From positions 1 to 64,000 of the forward strand of contig JAEYUC010000036.1 of the NCBI GenBank assembly GCA_023433705.1: 64,000 nucleotides of DNA, read 5' to 3'. Below, piece by piece: positions 10,292-18,506 of the stretch. Source of the stretch: Pseudomonadota bacterium (lineage in GTDB: Bacteria; Pseudomonadota; Gammaproteobacteria; Steroidobacterales; Steroidobacteraceae). The position numbers and the translations under genes were made by a program. Within the stretch, counting starts at the first letter, position 1. Each line of letters starts with the position of its first letter. The notes beneath the pieces were generated by a model. It searched no databases, was not told where the DNA came from, and saw nothing but the letters and a program-made list of their open reading frames with translations.

Positions 10292-11548
10292 ATGCGCCTG
10301 CTGCTCATCGATGACGATCCGCGTTACCGAACGCTGCTGCGTCACCACATCTCGTGCGACTGGCCGGACGTCGACATCGTCAGCTACAACCCGCGCGTGC
10401 GCGGTCCACTGACGCCGGGATTTCTCGCGCAAGGGTACAGCGCGGTGTTGCTGGATCACGCGTGGAAGGGCGGCGCGGGACTCGACTGGCTCCGCGACCT
10501 GACCGGACGCGAGGGTTTCGCGCCGGTCATTTTCATGGCGGCCGATGACGAATCTCCCGATGCGATCGAGGCGCGCTCGACGGGCGCGTACGCGGTCATC
10601 GGCAGGAAGAAGGTCCGGGGCACCGTCCTCAACGATGCGATCCGCCGCGCGGCCGACGAGCAGGCGAAGGCGCAGAGCCGCTGGCGCATGTCCGCGGGCG
10701 CGAAGATGGCGCAGGATTTCGCGGGCGCGCGGCTGAAGGCGTACCGGCGCATCGAGCTCATCGCGAAGGGTTCCGTGTCGGAGCTGTTTCTCGCCGAAAG
10801 TGCGGACATCGGTGGAGTCGTCGTGCTCAAGGTGACGCCTGCGATCCGCAAGGAGACGGGCGTCGATCAATCGATGGAGCGCTTCCTGCAGGAATTCGAG
10901 ATCCTGCGCGAGGTGCATCATCCGAACGTCGTCAGGATCTACGACCTGGGTGTCACCGACGATCACCTGTATCTCGCGATGGAGTACTTCGCGAAGGGCG
11001 ACCTGCGCAAGCGCATGGCCGAGGGACTCACCGCGCGTCAGTCGCTCGAATACGCGCGCGATCTCGCGCAGGCGCTGCAGGCCATCCACGAGGTCGGAAT
11101 CTTTCACCGCGATCTCAAGCCCGGCAACGTGATGCTGCGCGACGACGACAGCATCGCACTCATCGACTTCGGGCTCGCCAAACACGTGGCGCTCAAGATG
11201 GAGGTCACCGACAAGGGACTCATCTTCGGCACGCCTCACTACATGAGCCCGGAGCAGGGACACGGCAAACCGATCGACGCGCGCAGCGACATCTACGCGC
11301 TCGGCGTGATGTTGTACGAGATGCTCACGGGCAAGAAGCCTTTCGACGCCGAGAATCACATGGCGATCCTCGTGCATCACGCGAAGGCGCCGATTCCGAA
11401 GCTGCCGGAGCGCATCGCGCACCTGCAGCCGCTCATCGATACGTTGATGGCGAAGGACCCCGCCGCGCGACCCGCGGACGCCAACGAGGCCGCGCGGCTC
11501 ATCGAATTCGCGATGTCGGGGATGTCGACGACGACGGAGGCTTCGTGA
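10292..11548 (+). CDS. Receiver domain fused to eukaryotic-like Ser/Thr protein kinase
   Basis: 418-residue fusion. Residues 1-125 look like a response-regulator receiver: acidic D7-D8-D9 and a phospho-acceptor candidate D55. The usual switch Thr/Ser is replaced by Ala (A83) and the usual K-P motif reads GRKK, so signalling may be atypical. Residues about 150-415 are a Hanks-type kinase: HRDLKPGN (catalytic D274), DFG (D292) and GTPHYMSPEQ. The glycine loop is degenerate (IAKGSVSE). No transmembrane or PASTA segment follows, so it is cytoplasmic. Its stop overlaps the GTG start of miaE by 4 bases, suggesting translational coupling. Substrate and input signal are unknown. Confidence 0.88.
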   Translation: MRLLLIDDDPRYRTLLRHHISCDWPDVDIVSYNPRVRGPLTPGFLAQGYSAVLLDHAWKGGAGLDWLRDLTGREGFAPVIFMAADDESPDAIEARSTGAYAVIGRKKVRGTVLNDAIRRAADEQAKAQSRWRMSAGAKMAQDFAGARLKAYRRIELIAKGSVSELFLAESADIGGVVVLKVTPAIRKETGVDQSMERFLQEFEILREVHHPNVVRIYDLGVTDDHLYLAMEYFAKGDLRKRMAEGLTARQSLEYARDLAQALQAIHEVGIFHRDLKPGNVMLRDDDSIALIDFGLAKHVALKMEVTDKGLIFGTPHYMSPEQGHGKPIDARSDIYALGVMLYEMLTGKKPFDAENHMAILVHHAKAPIPKLPERIAHLQPLIDTLMAKDPAARPADANEAARLIEFAMSGMSTTTEAS

Positions 11549-12180
11549 GCACACGGGGGGCGATCGCGGCGGCGCGCTTCGCGCGTGCGACGGATCGCAC
11601 GATCCTCGCGGCGGCGACGCCGCGCGAATGGGTGGACGCGGCGGTTGCGGACTTGCCCACGCTGCTGGTCGATCACGCGAATTGCGAGAAGAAGGCCGCG
11701 TCGACCGCCATGGCGCTGATCTTCGCGTATCCCGAGGATCGTTCGCTCGCCGTTGCGTTGTCGCGGCTCGCACGCGAGGAGCTCAAACATTTCGAGCAGG
11801 TCGAGCGGCTCATGAAAAAGCTCGACGTGCAGTACGTGCGCATGAAGCCGGGGCGATATGCGAGCGAGCTGCGCAAGCTGGTGCGCACGCACGAACCGAA
11901 ACGCAAGCTCGATCTCATGATCGTGCACGCGCTGATCGAGGCGCGCTCGTGCGAGCGCTTCAGGCTGCTCTCGAAACACCTTCCCACCGAGGTGCGCGAG
12001 CTGTATGCGTCGCTGGAACGTTCCGAGGCGCGGCACTTCGAGCTGTACCTCGACTTCGCGCAACGCGAGTTCGATGCCGAAGAGATAGAGGCGCGCCTCG
12101 CGCTGATCTCGGCGCGCGAAGCCGAGCTCGCCACCTCTCCGGACACCGAGCTGCGCTTCCACTCCGGCCCCATCTGTTGA
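11545..12180 (+). CDS. miaE: tRNA-(ms2io6A)-hydroxylase MiaE
   Basis: 211-residue MiaE-family non-haem diiron protein that hydroxylates the isopentenyl group of 2-methylthio-N6-isopentenyladenosine at tRNA position 37. Ferritin-like iron-ligand motifs are visible: EKKAAS with a Glu ligand, EELKHFEQV, EARSCERF and SEARHFELYL. The GTG start at 11545 overlaps the kinase stop (GTGA). No transfer signature is evident. The gene is convergent with lpxH, with an inverted repeat between them. Confidence 0.92.
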   Translation: MSTRGAIAAARFARATDRTILAAATPREWVDAAVADLPTLLVDHANCEKKAASTAMALIFAYPEDRSLAVALSRLAREELKHFEQVERLMKKLDVQYVRMKPGRYASELRKLVRTHEPKRKLDLMIVHALIEARSCERFRLLSKHLPTEVRELYASLERSEARHFELYLDFAQREFDAEEIEARLALISAREAELATSPDTELRFHSGPIC

Positions 12181-12191
12181 CGCGCTGTTTC

Positions 12192-12271
12192 GGGACAGAT
12201 TTATTTATCGACGATAACGCTCGGCCCGTAGTTTCCTGCGCGCAGGCATCGTCGATAAATAAATCTGTCCC
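12192..12271. repeat. Near-palindromic 80-bp element (REP/MITE-like) or bidirectional terminator
   Basis: A 24-base arm (12192-12215) beginning GGGACAGATTTATTTATC is repeated perfectly as its reverse complement at 12248-12271, with 32 bases between. The arms are much more AT-rich than the flanking genes. It sits between the convergent stops of miaE and lpxH, so the transcript on either strand would form a long hairpin and could act as a bidirectional terminator. The GGGGACAGATTTATT-type sequence resembles REP/REPIN repeats mobilised by IS200-like (RAYT) transposases; that link is from memory of such elements, not shown here. Confidence 0.75.
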
Positions 12272-12282
12272 CGACCTCCGAG

Positions 12283-13017
12283 CTAACGCGGCAGTGGGAT
12301 CTCTCTCACGCCCTCGGAGCTGATGGCCACGCAGCTCGCCGCTTCGTACCAGGGCGCGAGCACGACGCGTTCCGCGGGTTTGCCATCCACGTCGAATCGA
12401 TGGATCGCCGGGCGATGTGTATGTCCGTGGATGAGCCGGCGCGCGCCGGTGGCGCGCATCGCGCGGGTCACGGCATCGGGGTTCACGTCCATGAGCACGG
12501 GAACCTGCCGCTCCGTGTGCTCCTTGCTGCCCGCGCGCGCGGCGGTCGCCAGCGTCCGGCGGTTTTCGAGCGGCAACGACAGGAATCGCCGCTGCCAGCG
12601 TTCGCGACGCACGATGCTGCGCAACTCCTGGTACGGCCAGTCCTCGGTGCAGAACACGTCGCCATGGCTCAGCAGCGTCGGCACGCCGTGCAGGTCCACC
12701 ATCACGGGGTCCGGGAGTAGTTTGACGCCGGTGCGTTTCTCGAACCCTTCACCGAGCAGGAAATCGCGATTGCCATGCAACGCGTAGACCGCGACGCCGG
12801 CGGCGCTCAGCGCCGCGAGCCCGTCGCAGGCACGCGAATTGGCGGGATCGTCGTCGTCATCGCCGACCCAGGCTTCGAACAGGTCGCCGAGCAGATAGAG
12901 CGAGTCGGCGTCCCGGGCCGGGCCCGCGAGAAACTTAAGGAATGCATCGATCGCCCAGGGAGCCTCGCTGTCCAGGTGCAGGTCGGAAGCGAACAGGCTG
13001 TGGCGCGCCGCGCTCAC
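12283..13017 (-). CDS. lpxH: UDP-2,3-diacylglucosamine diphosphatase
   Basis: 244-residue calcineurin-like metallophosphoesterase that hydrolyses UDP-2,3-diacylglucosamine to lipid X and UMP in lipid A synthesis at the cytoplasmic face of the inner membrane. All metal-binding motifs are present: SDLHLD, GDLFEAWVGDD, GNRDF, the SHGD histidine and GHTHRP. Its ATG overlaps the TGA of the upstream cyclophilin gene by 4 bases (ATGA), a linkage often seen in gammaproteobacteria. Confidence 0.95.
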   Translation of the reverse strand: MSAARHSLFASDLHLDSEAPWAIDAFLKFLAGPARDADSLYLLGDLFEAWVGDDDDDPANSRACDGLAALSAAGVAVYALHGNRDFLLGEGFEKRTGVKLLPDPVMVDLHGVPTLLSHGDVFCTEDWPYQELRSIVRRERWQRRFLSLPLENRRTLATAARAGSKEHTERQVPVLMDVNPDAVTRAMRATGARRLIHGHTHRPAIHRFDVDGKPAERVVLAPWYEAASCVAISSEGVREIPLPR

Positions 13018-13721
13018 TTCGGCGGCGTCGATCCCGGTGGCGGTGAGCTTTCAGCCGGTGGCGGTGCGGACTCGCCGGCTTCGTCCGCCGGCGTGCCGGC
13101 GGGCGGTTGCGCGGCAGGTGCTTCGGCCGGCGCCGCGGCGGCGGGCGCGGGACTCGAATCCCCGATGATTTCCATCTTCTCGATCACGACTTCCTTGATC
13201 GGCACGTCCTGCTTGAAGGGTTCCTTCCCGGTCGTCGGCGACACGCTGATCCGGTCGACGACTTCCATGCCCTCGACGACCTTGCCGAACACCGCATATC
13301 CCCAGCGCGTGGGCAGCGGATCGAGATCCGCGTTGTCGGCGACGTTGATGAAGAACTGGGCGTCGCCCGTGTGCGGGCCGGAGGCGCGCGCCAGCCCGAC
13401 CGTCCCGCGAAGATTCTTGAGCCCGTTGCCGGCCTCGTTGGGTATCTGCTTCAAGGTCGGCTTCGCCTTGTAGTCGGGTCCGACTCCGCCGCCCTGGATC
13501 AGGAATCCGGAGATCACGCGGTGAAAGAGCGTGTTCGTGTAATGCCCCCTGCGGACGTAGGTGACGAAATTCTCGACTGTCAGCGGAGCGCGGTCGCGCT
13601 GCAGTTCGATGACGAACGAGCCGAGATTCGTGGTCACGCGCACACGTTCGGGACCCGCCGCCTGGGCGGCGAAGGACAACAGGATGGCTGCAAGGCCGAT
13701 GAGGGGACGTCGGATTTTCAT
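13014..13721 (-). CDS. Periplasmic cyclophilin-type peptidyl-prolyl isomerase
   Basis: 235-residue PpiA/PpiB-like cyclophilin. A signal peptide (about 1-20, ending AAQA-A) sends it to the periplasm. The cyclophilin core includes FHRVISGFLIQGG (active-site Arg and Gln), ARASGPHTGDAQFFIN and FGKVVEGMEVVD. An unusual Pro/Ala-rich tail of about 50 residues follows the core. The open frame runs 24 codons further upstream, but the start at 13721 gives a proper signal peptide. It is divergent from gltX and overlaps lpxH by 4 bases. Confidence 0.92.
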   Translation of the reverse strand: MKIRRPLIGLAAILLSFAAQAAGPERVRVTTNLGSFVIELQRDRAPLTVENFVTYVRRGHYTNTLFHRVISGFLIQGGGVGPDYKAKPTLKQIPNEAGNGLKNLRGTVGLARASGPHTGDAQFFINVADNADLDPLPTRWGYAVFGKVVEGMEVVDRISVSPTTGKEPFKQDVPIKEVVIEKMEIIGDSSPAPAAAAPAEAPAAQPPAGTPADEAGESAPPPAESSPPPGSTPPK

Positions 13722-13777
13722 GGTCGCGATTCTACCGAAGCCGCGCCGCATCGAGCGGATTCCCGTAAAATTCGCGG

Positions 13778-15196
13778 GTGTCTCCCAGCCCAATCTCGAC
13801 CATCACGACCCGCTTCGCACCCAGCCCGACGGGCGAGCTGCATCTCGGCAACGCCCGCACGGCGCTGTTCAGCTGGTTGTTCGCGCGGCATCACGGCGGG
13901 CGTTTCGTCCTGCGCATCGAGGACACCGACACCGAGCGCAGCAAGGAGGAGTTCACCGCCGCGCTGATGCAGGACCTCGAGTGGATGGGTCTCGCGTGGG
14001 ACGCGGGTCCCGGCAAGGAAATTCCCGGCGTCGAATATCGACAGTCGCGCCGCGGCGCGATCTACGCGCGCCATTCCGCGACGCTCGATGCGCGTGGGCT
14101 CACGTATCCGTGTTACTGCACGCCGCTCGAGCTGGAACTGTCCCGCAAGGCGCAGCTAGCCGCGGGACGGCCTCCGCGTTACGCCGGCACCTGCCGCGAG
14201 CTCTCCGCCGAAGCGCGCGTGCGCAAGAGCGCGCAGGGCATCTCGCCGACGACGCGCTTTCGCGTGCCGACGGGGCGGTTCGTCGAGTTCGACGACATGG
14301 TCCACGGCGCGCAGCGCTTCGCCACCGACGACATCGGCGACTTCATCCTGCGGCGCGCCGACGGCAGCGCGGCGTTTTTCTTCAGCAATGCCATCGACGA
14401 CGCCGAGATGGACATCACGCACGTCTTGCGCGGCGAGGACCACCTGACGAACACGCCGCGGCAGCTGCTGGTTCTCGAGGCGCTGGGACTGCGCGCGCCG
14501 ACCTATGGGCACCTCTCGCTGCTGGTCGGCGCCGACGGCACGCCGCTCTCCAAGCGCCACGGCGCGACGACGCTGCGCGAGTTCCGCGAGCGTGGCTATC
14601 TACCGTCGGCGCTGAACAATCACCTGTTCCGGCTGGGGCACTCGAGCAGCGAGCACGGCGTGTTGCCGCTCGAAGCGATGGCCAGGCACTTCACCGTGAA
14701 ACATCTCGGTCGCGCGCCGGCACGCTTCGAGGAGTCGCAGCTCAATGCGTGGCAGCGCGACGTCGCGCACCACCTGCCGCTCGAGGAGAGCGAGCGCTGG
14801 CTCGCGCCCGAAACGCCGGACGACATCGATCCGCAGCGCCGCCGCGCCTTCATCGCGGCGATCCGCCCCAACGTGCTGCTGCCGAAGGACGTCGCGCACT
14901 GGCGCGAGGTCGTGTTCGGTGGCGCGCCGCCGCTCGACGAAGCCGCGCTCGCGCGCGTGCGCGAGGCCGGCACGCAGTTTTTCCGCGCCGCCGCGGACGC
15001 CGCCCGGGACAGGGGCGGCGATCTCGATGCCATCGTCAACGCGGTCAAGACCGCGACCGGCGCGAAAGGCCAGGCGCTGTGGAAGCCCCTGCGTCTCGCG
15101 CTCACCGGCACGTCCGAGGGCCCCGAACTCGCGCCGCTGCTCAAGGCCATGCCCGACTCGACCATCCACGACCGCCTGAACCGCTTCGCCGCATGA
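13778..15196 (+). CDS. gltX: Glutamyl-tRNA synthetase
   Basis: 472-residue class I aminoacyl-tRNA synthetase charging tRNA-Glu. The HIGH-type motif is HLGN (22-25) within FAPSPTGELHLGN; the KMSKS-type motif is LSKRH near 257-261. Cysteines in the CYC-to-C segment resemble the zinc site of bacterial GluRS. It starts with GTG at 13778, only 57 bases from the divergent cyclophilin start. The stop overlaps cysS by 4 bases (ATGA). Confidence 0.96.
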   Translation: MSPSPISTITTRFAPSPTGELHLGNARTALFSWLFARHHGGRFVLRIEDTDTERSKEEFTAALMQDLEWMGLAWDAGPGKEIPGVEYRQSRRGAIYARHSATLDARGLTYPCYCTPLELELSRKAQLAAGRPPRYAGTCRELSAEARVRKSAQGISPTTRFRVPTGRFVEFDDMVHGAQRFATDDIGDFILRRADGSAAFFFSNAIDDAEMDITHVLRGEDHLTNTPRQLLVLEALGLRAPTYGHLSLLVGADGTPLSKRHGATTLREFRERGYLPSALNNHLFRLGHSSSEHGVLPLEAMARHFTVKHLGRAPARFEESQLNAWQRDVAHHLPLEESERWLAPETPDDIDPQRRRAFIAAIRPNVLLPKDVAHWREVVFGGAPPLDEAALARVREAGTQFFRAAADAARDRGGDLDAIVNAVKTATGAKGQALWKPLRLALTGTSEGPELAPLLKAMPDSTIHDRLNRFAA

Positions 15197-16584
15197 TCCG
15201 CATACACAATTCGCTGACCGGCCAGAAAGAGGAACTCCAGCCGGTCGAACCCGGCCACGTCCGCATGTACAGCTGCGGCATCACCGTCTACGACTATTTC
15301 CACGTCGGCAACGCGCGCATGCTCGTCGTGTTCGACATGGTGAGCCGGTACCTGCGGCATCGCGGTTTCCGCGTGACCTACGTGCGCAACATCACCGACG
15401 TCGACGACAAGATCATCAACCGCGCGCGTGAGGCCGGCGTCGACTGGCGCGAACACGCCAGGAAATACACCCAGGCGATGCACGAGGACCTCGACGAGCT
15501 CGGCTGCCTGCGGCCCGAGAAGGAGCCGAAGGCTTCCGAGTACATCGACGAGATGCTGAAGATGATCGGCCAGCTCATCGACAACGGCTACGCGTACCAG
15601 GCGCCGAACGGCGACGTGATGTACGACGTGCACAAGTTCGCGGAATACGGAAAGCTCTCCGGCAAGCGGCTCGAGGATCTACGCGCCGGCGCGCGCGTGG
15701 AAGTAGATAGCGCGAAGCGCGATCCGCTCGACTTCGTGTTGTGGAAATCCGCGAAGCCCGGCGAGCCCGCTTGGCCGTCACCCTGGGGTGATGGACGTCC
15801 CGGCTGGCACATCGAATGCTCGGCGATGTCGACGAAGGAGCTCGGCGAGCATTTCGACATCCACGGTGGCGGCGTCGATCTCAAGTTCCCGCATCACGAG
15901 AACGAAATCGCGCAGACCTGCGGCGCCACCGGCGGGAAGTTCGCCGAGATCTGGATGCACAACGGCTTCCTCAACATCGACAACGAGAAGATGTCGAAGT
16001 CGCTCGGCAATTTCTTCACCACGCGCGAGGTGCTCGCGAAGGTGAAGGCGCCGGAAGTGCTGCGTTTCTTCCTGCTGTCGAGCCACTACCGCGGGCCGAT
16101 GAACTATTCGCCCGACCAGCTCGACCTCGCGGAGGCGGGCCTCAACCGCTTGTACACGGCATTGCGCGAAGTGCCGGTGGTGGATGGGCATACGCCCACC
16201 GCCGCGACGCAGGCTTTTCACGACGCGATGAACGACGACTTCAACACGCCGGAAGCGATCGCCGTGCTGCAGGGTCTCGCGCGCGAGATCAACACGGCGC
16301 GTGCGGCGGGCGCGGACTCTCCGAAGGCCACGTCGCTCGCGAGCGAGCTGCGCGCGCTGGGCGCCGCGCTCGGTCTGCTGCAGTCGCCGCCTGAGGCATG
16401 GTTCCGCGCGGGCGCGGCCGGGGGTCTCTCCGACGCAGAGATCGACGAACGCATCGCGGCGCGCCTCGCGGCCCGCAAGGCGAAGAACTGGGCCGAATCC
16501 GACCGGATACGCGACGAACTGGCCGCGGCCGGCGTGATCCTCGAGGACAAGCCCGGTGGCGTGACCACATGGCGCCGGGCCTGA
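15193..16584 (+). CDS. cysS: Cysteinyl-tRNA synthetase
   Basis: 463-residue class I synthetase charging tRNA-Cys. The zinc-binding Cys28 that selects cysteine, the HIGH-type HVGN (37-40), GWHIECSAM, the zinc ligands in FPHHENE, and an exact KMSKS (about 266-270) are all present. The start ATG 15193 overlaps the gltX stop; a long open extension upstream is the other frame of gltX. tRNA-Pro, tRNA-Arg and tRNA-His follow. Confidence 0.97.
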   Translation: MIRIHNSLTGQKEELQPVEPGHVRMYSCGITVYDYFHVGNARMLVVFDMVSRYLRHRGFRVTYVRNITDVDDKIINRAREAGVDWREHARKYTQAMHEDLDELGCLRPEKEPKASEYIDEMLKMIGQLIDNGYAYQAPNGDVMYDVHKFAEYGKLSGKRLEDLRAGARVEVDSAKRDPLDFVLWKSAKPGEPAWPSPWGDGRPGWHIECSAMSTKELGEHFDIHGGGVDLKFPHHENEIAQTCGATGGKFAEIWMHNGFLNIDNEKMSKSLGNFFTTREVLAKVKAPEVLRFFLLSSHYRGPMNYSPDQLDLAEAGLNRLYTALREVPVVDGHTPTAATQAFHDAMNDDFNTPEAIAVLQGLAREINTARAAGADSPKATSLASELRALGAALGLLQSPPEAWFRAGAAGGLSDAEIDERIAARLAARKAKNWAESDRIRDELAAAGVILEDKPGGVTTWRRA

Positions 16585-16599
16585 GCCCGCGCGGTTAAA

Positions 16600-16630
16600 T
16601 TGACCCGGAGCCGGCCGGCTCGGGTATGAT
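16600..16630 (+). promoter_or_regulatory. Probable promoter of the tRNA-Pro-Arg-His cluster
   Basis: TTGACC (16600-16605) and TATGAT (16625-16630) flank a 19-base spacer, longer than ideal. The discriminator right after the -10 is GCGCGCCCCC, the GC-rich type typical of stable-RNA promoters. A perfect 14-base palindrome (GAGCCGGCCGGCTC, 16608-16621) fills most of the spacer; it could also be part of a cysS terminator. The element lies about 60 bases before tRNA-Pro. Confidence 0.45.
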
Positions 16631-16689
16631 GCGCGCCCCCGACCGCCGGGCCCTTCCGCTGGGAAACCCCGGGCGGGCGGCATCGGCGA

Positions 16690-16766
16690 CGGGGCATGGC
16701 GCAGTCTGGTAGCGCATCTGCTTTGGGAGCAGAGGGTCGCAGGTTCGAATCCTGCTGCCCCGACCA
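16690..16766 (+). tRNA. tRNA-Pro (anticodon TGG)
   Basis: 77-base cloverleaf with acceptor stem CGGGGCA/TGCCCCG, anticodon stem TCTGC/GCAGA around loop TTTGGGA (anticodon TGG), T-arm GGTTCGAATCC, and an encoded CCA. First of a three-tRNA cluster, probably one transcript. Confidence 0.97.
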
Positions 16767-16812
16767 ACCGATGAGTGCCGGACGCAAGTCAGGTAGTCTC
16801 CGTTCCGGCTGT

Positions 16813-16889
16813 GCGCCCGTAGCTCAGTTGGATAGAGCACCGGCCTTCTAAGCCGGTGGTCGCAGGTTCGACTCCTGCCGGGCGCGCCA
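16813..16889 (+). tRNA. tRNA-Arg (anticodon TCT)
   Basis: 77-base cloverleaf with acceptor stem GCGCCCG/CGGGCGC, anticodon stem CCGGC/GCCGG around loop CTTCTAA (anticodon TCT, reading AGA/AGG), T-arm GGTTCGACTCC, and an encoded CCA. Confidence 0.97.
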
Positions 16890-16909
16890 TTTGAGGCGAT
16901 GTTTTCTGT

Positions 16910-16986
16910 GGTGGCCGTAGCTCAGCTGGTAGAGCCCCGGGTTGTGATCTCGGCTGTCGTGGGTTCGAGTCCCATCGGCCACCCCA
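16910..16986 (+). tRNA. tRNA-His (anticodon GTG)
   Basis: Acceptor stem GTGGCCG/CGGCCAC with the histidine-specific extra G at -1 (16910) opposite discriminator C, anticodon stem CCGGG/CTCGG (one G-T wobble) around loop TTGTGAT (anticodon GTG), and an encoded CCA. It ends 10 bases before the stop of the convergent symporter gene. Confidence 0.97.
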
Positions 16987-16996
16987 TTTCTTCTTC

Positions 16997-18478
16997 CTAA
17001 CGCTTCGCTCGTCCCCAGAGCTGCTCGTACTTCCATCCGGTCAGGTCTTCGACGACCGCCCGGTTTTCCGGTGTCGGTTCCGTGCCCGGGTGTTTCTTGA
17101 ACCGCTCGATCTCCTCCATGAGCACGGCGTGCGTGGCGCTGTTGAGCTTGAAGCGCAGCGAGACCACGAAACCGAATACGAGCACGGCGAGCACGCCGAA
17201 ACCCATGATGTAGACCACGGCGTCCACCACCGACTGCGGCTGCGCGAGACTCTTCGGAATGAGCCCCGCCGCGTTGAGGATCTGGCTCACCGCGAAAATC
17301 GCCACGGACTGCATGAGCTTGCGGACGAAGGTCATGACGCCCGCGAACGCACCTTCGCGCCGGCGGCCGGTTACGATCTCGTCGACGTCCGGCATGTAGT
17401 TGTAGACGCTCCACGGAATGTAGTTGAGCGCGCCGCGACCGAGGCCGGCGACCGCGACCACCACCATGAACCACGTGATGTCGGTGACGCCGGCCGAGTA
17501 GAGCGCCAGCAATCCGATGACGCTGACGCCGAACAGCACGATGGCCATGCGGTAGGAAGGCGCGGGATGGATGCGCACGAACAGCCAGATGGTCGCGATC
17601 ACCGCGACGAGTTGCGCGATCGCCATCACGGTCGTGATGTCGGACGTCATCGCGACGCTGCCGGCCAGCGCGAACGCGATGAAGTACGCGAACACGCCGT
17701 TCAGGATGTCCTGGCTGATGTAACCGCCCAGGTACATGCCGAGGTGCAGGCGGAACGCGCGGATGCGCATCGTCGCCGCGAGATCCTCGAAGAGCTGCGT
17801 GAGATTGCTGAACGGCGATCGCTCCGGTGGTTTGTCATAGCCCGGAATCTCCTCGCGCGCGCGCTCCCAGGTGAAAAGATAGACGGCCAGCGCGACGAAC
17901 ACGAAGAACACCGAGAACACGATGCCGAGATAGAGGAACGTGCGCGCGGATTCCTTGCCGCCGAGCTGCGCGACGATGACGCCGGGCAGCCACAACGCGG
18001 CGATGTTCGCGATCTGGCCGCAGATGATGCGCGCGCCGGCGAACTTGGCCTTCGTCTTGTAGTTGGGCGACATCTCGGCCGCGAGCGTCTCGTACGGGAT
18101 GATTTCCATCGCGTACACGAGCTCGAAGAAGCAGTAGGTGATGAGGTAGTACCAGAAGGTCTGACCCTCGACCCACATGAGCGCGAAGCTCGGCAGCAGC
18201 GGAATCGCCAGCAGGATGAAGAACCGGCGTCGTCCGAACTTCTGGCCGAGCCGCGTGTGATGGAAGTGATCTGAGATGTAGCCGATGACCGGCGAGAAGA
18301 ACGCATCGAGCAGCCGCGCGACGACGAAGATGATGCCGGCCTCCGCGGCCGTCAGGCCGCAGAAGGTGGTGTAGAAGAACAGGATCCAGACGCCGATGAT
18401 CGACATCGCGCCGGCGCCGAGGAAGTCGTTGCTCCCGTAGGCGATGTAATGACCTGTCTTGACCTGTCGCTCCGCCAT
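16997..18478 (-). CDS. GPH-family (glycoside-pentoside-hexuronide) MFS symporter
   Basis: 493-residue polytopic membrane protein with about twelve hydrophobic helices. The N-terminal half has the GPH-family pattern: YGSNDFLGAGAM near the start, then LLDAFFSPVIGYISDH and MEIIPYETLAAEM. GPH symporters move glycosides or hexuronides with H+ or Na+. It is last in a minus-strand cluster with an unsaturated glycuronyl hydrolase, a rhamnose mutarotase and a rhamnogalacturonan acetylesterase. The substrate is therefore inferred to be an oligo-galacturonosyl-rhamnose or rhamnose-containing disaccharide. Confidence 0.88.
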   Translation of the reverse strand: MAERQVKTGHYIAYGSNDFLGAGAMSIIGVWILFFYTTFCGLTAAEAGIIFVVARLLDAFFSPVIGYISDHFHHTRLGQKFGRRRFFILLAIPLLPSFALMWVEGQTFWYYLITYCFFELVYAMEIIPYETLAAEMSPNYKTKAKFAGARIICGQIANIAALWLPGVIVAQLGGKESARTFLYLGIVFSVFFVFVALAVYLFTWERAREEIPGYDKPPERSPFSNLTQLFEDLAATMRIRAFRLHLGMYLGGYISQDILNGVFAYFIAFALAGSVAMTSDITTVMAIAQLVAVIATIWLFVRIHPAPSYRMAIVLFGVSVIGLLALYSAGVTDITWFMVVVAVAGLGRGALNYIPWSVYNYMPDVDEIVTGRRREGAFAGVMTFVRKLMQSVAIFAVSQILNAAGLIPKSLAQPQSVVDAVVYIMGFGVLAVLVFGFVVSLRFKLNSATHAVLMEEIERFKKHPGTEPTPENRAVVEDLTGWKYEQLWGRAKR

Positions 18479-18506
18479 CGCTCCCCCCGTCGTCCAGTTC
18501 TTCTTG

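Noticed and set aside
9620..11773. 717-codon open frame antisense to the glycerate kinase and receiver-kinase genes
   Set aside because: It spans three real genes on the other strand and shows no domain.
13561..15192. Long upstream extension of the cysS frame through gltX
   Set aside because: The conserved CysS N-terminus begins at ATG 15193 and gltX occupies the other frame with intact motifs.
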